From an uncultured Eubacteriales bacterium (GTDB lineage: Bacteria; Bacillota_A; Clostridia; Christensenellales; Aristaeellaceae), in contig ONXY01000434.1 of NCBI GenBank assembly GCA_900321945.1, forward strand, positions 1 through 9,515: 9,515 bases of DNA. Direction: 5' to 3'. Shown here one piece after another: positions 7,118 through 9,515 of this stretch; positions within the stretch are counted from its first letter, which is position 1, and every line of letters begins with the position of its first letter. The position numbers and the translations under genes were made by a program. Below the pieces are notes generated by a model. That model made no database searches and was not told the origin of the DNA. It was given only the letters and a program-made list of their open reading frames with translations.

Positions 7118-7262
7118 AACGGGCAGTATAGCCGGTACGCCGGATAAGCAGGGTGCGCGTTTTTTCGGCGCTGCTCCGGATGGAATGTTCCCGGCCGGCG
7201 GACTGCCCTGTCTTACTGAAACCGGCGGTTCATGCTGCATTGAGGGAAATGGAGGCTGGACG

Positions 7263-8078
7263 ATGATCTGCTTATCCAGGAAGTCAATGGAAGCGGCATT
7301 TGAAAAATATCTGAAGGCAGTCTTTGAGCTCCCGGAAATAACCGGCGCCGTTGTGAAGAACACAGCCATTAACCGGAAAAACATGGACACCGCGGGAAAG
7401 CAAGCGTTCGAAGCCGGTTATCACGACTGTTTCAGCGATGTCGATCTGTTGTTAAAAGTCCGTCTTCCTTCAGACGGCTCCGTCACGCAGGACCAGTACA
7501 TGAAACGGATTGACCGTTTCGGAGTCAGCAGCGCCGCGGCTCTGGGCTGGTTCTATGTCCCTGAAAACAAATTGTACCGGATCGTCTTCAGGGATGGCAT
7601 GCGGTATGATCTGGGATTTGAATTCGAGTACGCGGAAAATATGCGTCTGGATCTTGGTGAGCAGCCGGAAGCCGGCGAACGGAACGACAGCTGGCCGGCG
7701 GACAATATAAACCGCTTCTGGTTTGTTCAGATACAGGCGCTCGGAAAGCTGTACCTGAAGGATTACCTGATCAGCGGCCATTTGGCGAATATGAACTGCA
7801 ATGAAACGCTGGTGATGCAGATGGTTCTCCGGGATCTCAGATACGGCACGAATCATCACAGGTATGGCTATGCGGAAGAACTGGAGTATGTCAGGGATTT
7901 GGGGAAGTCGCCTTACGGAAACGGTGACCGCGCCTTCGACCGGATTGCCGACCGTCTGTATGCGGCGGCCTTGACGTACGACAGACTGGCAAAGGAGTTC
8001 TATCCGCGTTATCAGAACAGAAGTGCCGGCTTTTTCGCCATATGGGATTGTTATAAAGCCTCCGGACAGTCTGTCTGA
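7263..8078 (+). CDS. Nucleotidyltransferase-fold protein, aminoglycoside adenylyltransferase-like
   Basis: A 271-residue protein that looks like a minimal nucleotidyltransferase domain followed by a helical domain. The metal-binding pair is D59 and D61 in CFSDVDLLL, and a third carboxylate is probably D116 in MRYDLGFEFE. The usual Gly-Ser before the pair is not obvious: the segment is AGYHDCFSDVD. The C-terminal half has the helical pattern of aminoglycoside and lincosamide nucleotidyltransferases, with FWFVQIQALGKLYLKDYLIS (153-172) and GTNHHRYG (195-202). It could transfer AMP to a small molecule such as an antibiotic, but the substrate is unknown and resistance should not be assumed. ATG at 7263 is chosen for GGAGG at 7251-7255 (spacing 7); an in-frame ATG at 7185 would add 26 atypical residues. 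A 44-base gap separates it from the next gene, so co-transcription is likely. Confidence 0.7.
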   Translation: MICLSRKSMEAAFEKYLKAVFELPEITGAVVKNTAINRKNMDTAGKQAFEAGYHDCFSDVDLLLKVRLPSDGSVTQDQYMKRIDRFGVSSAAALGWFYVPENKLYRIVFRDGMRYDLGFEFEYAENMRLDLGEQPEAGERNDSWPADNINRFWFVQIQALGKLYLKDYLISGHLANMNCNETLVMQMVLRDLRYGTNHHRYGYAEELEYVRDLGKSPYGNGDRAFDRIADRLYAAALTYDRLAKEFYPRYQNRSAGFFAIWDCYKASGQSV

Positions 8079-8122
8079 TTGACCGCGGCGGCAGGACTGC
8101 CGATTATGGAAGGAGACGCGGG

Positions 8123-9208
8123 ATGGCTTCCTGGATGATTCATCTGAGAATTGCGGACCGGCTTTCAGACCGGATTCCCGGCTTGGATGAAACCGCTTTT
8201 GTGGTCGGAAATATCGCGCCGGACAGCGGCGTTCCCAATGAGGACCGATCCGATTATTCCCCTCCGAAATCCGTTTCTCATTACAGGATAAAGGGAGCGG
8301 ACGGAGCTTCCTTTGACCTGGACAGCTTTGTCCGGGAGCGTTTTTCACCGGAGCTGATCCGTTCCTGTTCTCTCCGGGAGTTTTCCTTTTTTCTGGGATA
8401 TTATACTCACCTGCTCACGGACGCGGAATGGATCAGGGAAGTCCTGCGGCCTTCCTTTGCGGCGCATCCCGAAAAGTCCGGAAAAGACCCGGAAGCCTTT
8501 ATCCGGGAGCTGAAGCGGGACTGGTACGACCTGGATTTCAGATTTCTGGAAGAGCACCCGGATTTCAGGGCTTTCCGCGTCTGTGAACAGTCCGCCGGAT
8601 TCCGCAATGACCTGATGGATATTTTCAGCGAAGACGCTTTCAGCAGCCGGTGCGGATACATCTGCGGTTTTTACCGCGGGGAGCATGGGAATCTTTACCG
8701 GGAATACCCTTACATGACGCCGGAGCAGGCGGATCAATTCGTTTCCGGGGCGGCGCGGCGGGTCCTTTCCGCCCTGCGTCCGCCGCTGGCCGTCTGGCAT
8801 GAAAGCATTAAATTCACTCTGAAGGAGCTCCAGCCGTCTCAGTTCTGGATTTCCGAAAAGAAACTGAACGATGTCCGGGCTTGGTTCAGTCCGTCCCGTC
8901 TTTCGGACTTTGCCCCGATCCCTGTAAAAATACTGGACGGAGTTCCTGTCATGACAGACGGGCATACCAGGGCTGTGGCGGCTTTGCTCGCCGGTCTTGA
9001 TTCCGTTCCTCTCGTCCGGGATCCGGATGATCTGGACTGGGAGATGTACCGGGAATGCGTCAGGGCCTGCAGGGAGCGAAAGGTCTTCACACCGGAAGAT
9101 CTGATTGGCCGCGTTCTCCCGGAAGATGAATATCACGAAAACTGGGACCTGTGGTGCGACAGGATGCAGGCGGAAGTCAGGAAATTAAAGCTGCTGAGAG
9201 CTTTATAG
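8123..9208 (+). CDS. Zinc-dependent phospholipase C-like domain fused to a ParB-like domain
   Basis: A 361-residue two-part protein. Residues 1-225 look like the zinc-dependent phospholipase C/S1-P1-like fold: an N-terminal MASWMIH, GNIAPDSGVP (29-38), SHY (52-54) and GYYTHLLTD (92-100). Likely metal ligands are H7, D34, H53, H96 and D100. No signal peptide is seen, unlike secreted phospholipases C, so it may act inside the cell. Residues 233-330 look like a ParB/Spo0J N-terminal-type domain: LKELQPSQFWIS (233-244), then PIPVKILDGVPVMTDGHTRA (265-284) with the D-G-H-T-R motif that in ParB relatives binds nucleotide. No helix-turn-helix DNA-binding part follows, so a partition role is unlikely. 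ATG at 8123 follows AAGGAGA at a normal spacing. Function is not known; hydrolysis of a phosphoester coupled to nucleotide binding is only a guess. Confidence 0.65.
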   Translation: MASWMIHLRIADRLSDRIPGLDETAFVVGNIAPDSGVPNEDRSDYSPPKSVSHYRIKGADGASFDLDSFVRERFSPELIRSCSLREFSFFLGYYTHLLTDAEWIREVLRPSFAAHPEKSGKDPEAFIRELKRDWYDLDFRFLEEHPDFRAFRVCEQSAGFRNDLMDIFSEDAFSSRCGYICGFYRGEHGNLYREYPYMTPEQADQFVSGAARRVLSALRPPLAVWHESIKFTLKELQPSQFWISEKKLNDVRAWFSPSRLSDFAPIPVKILDGVPVMTDGHTRAVAALLAGLDSVPLVRDPDDLDWEMYRECVRACRERKVFTPEDLIGRVLPEDEYHENWDLWCDRMQAEVRKLKLLRAL

Positions 9209-9209
9209 C

Positions 9210-9512
9210 TTAATATGATCCGCCGTGATCATACTCTCCGTATTCACAGCCGATGTGTGTGGCTTCTATTTCATCTGCCGGAATAAGCCGCCCGTCCTTC
9301 CGGTCATACAGCTTTACAGTGCCCCATCCGTTACCGCCGTTCCAAAGACGGTTGTGATGCCTGCTGCCGTCCGGCGATTCATAGTTGATTAACAGCATGT
9401 CCTTCTTCAGGCAGTGCACCTCAGTTTCCATAGCAGCGTTAATATTCTCCTGACGCACATGCCAGACGACCTCCTCGTCCAGATATTCAAACAAAAAAGC
9501 GGTCTTCACCAT
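9210..9512 (-). CDS. Small protein of unknown function, possibly 5'-incomplete
   Basis: A 100-codon minus-strand frame ending in TAA at 9210-9212. Its ATG lies 3 bases from the window edge, and the preceding codon is open (CTG), so the true start may be outside and no ribosome binding site can be seen. The protein is acidic and hydrophilic, with no signal peptide or membrane segment. It has a Gly/Trp-rich middle, RLWNGGNGWGTVKLYD (55-70), and an acidic His-containing end (GCEYGEYDHGG, 88-98). I do not recognise the family. Regular strand-like segments and the absence of a competing frame make it likely to be real. Its stop is separated from that of the convergent fusion gene by one base. Confidence 0.55.
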   Translation of the reverse strand: MVKTAFLFEYLDEEVVWHVRQENINAAMETEVHCLKKDMLLINYESPDGSRHHNRLWNGGNGWGTVKLYDRKDGRLIPADEIEATHIGCEYGEYDHGGSY

Positions 9513-9515
9513 CAG

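Noticed and set aside
8089..8102. Small hairpin CGGCA/TGCCG between the nucleotidyltransferase and fusion genes
   Set aside because: The stem is only 5 bp and no T-run follows. The 44-base gap fits co-transcription better than termination.

Overview
The window looks like chromosomal DNA of an anaerobic Bacillota (Clostridia-type, gut or rumen) bacterium. The support is indirect: strong AGGAGG-type ribosome binding sites before nearly every gene, a TTG start in the sensor kinase, a cytosolic BglX-like glycoside hydrolase family 3 enzyme, and hybrid kinase/solute-binding-protein clusters common in that group. GC content is moderately high by eye. No tRNA, rRNA, CRISPR array, transposase or integrase was found.

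Layout. (1) Positions 1-2883, plus strand: the C-terminal tail of a gene that probably ends in a response-regulator receiver domain, a membrane-anchored family-1 solute-binding protein, and a hybrid histidine kinase with three predicted membrane segments and almost no ectodomain. No permease or ATPase gene is present, so this reads as a sensing cluster rather than an importer. (2) Positions 2905-5142, minus strand: a complete GH3 beta-glucosidase, convergent with the kinase. It has a near-consensus promoter at 5372-5400 and a leader of about 220 nt. (3) Positions 5143-5634: a gene-poor, GC-rich stretch. It holds two plus-strand hairpins followed by T-runs (5192-5218 and 5498-5543), a nested inverted repeat (5416-5486) and a divergent plus-strand promoter (5542-5570). 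(4) Positions 5635-7074, plus strand: a flavin reductase-like FMN split-barrel protein, a 39-codon ORF that looks like a truncated gene, and a maltose/galactoside-type sugar O-acetyltransferase. (5) Positions 7263-9208, plus strand: a nucleotidyltransferase-fold protein, then a protein that joins a zinc-dependent phospholipase C-like N-terminal half to a ParB-like C-terminal half. (6) Positions 9210-9512, minus strand: a small protein of unknown function, possibly incomplete at the window edge and convergent with the fusion gene.

How the genes may work together. The solute-binding protein probably captures an extracellular, possibly carbohydrate, ligand and signals through one or both flanking kinases. 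The convergent beta-glucosidase and the sugar acetyltransferase fit a saccharide-use setting, but nothing in the sequence ties them to the sensor. The most unusual points are the phospholipase C-like/ParB-like fusion, the solute-binding protein paired with an ectodomain-poor kinase, and the unexplained stretch ending in a strong terminator at 5498-5543.
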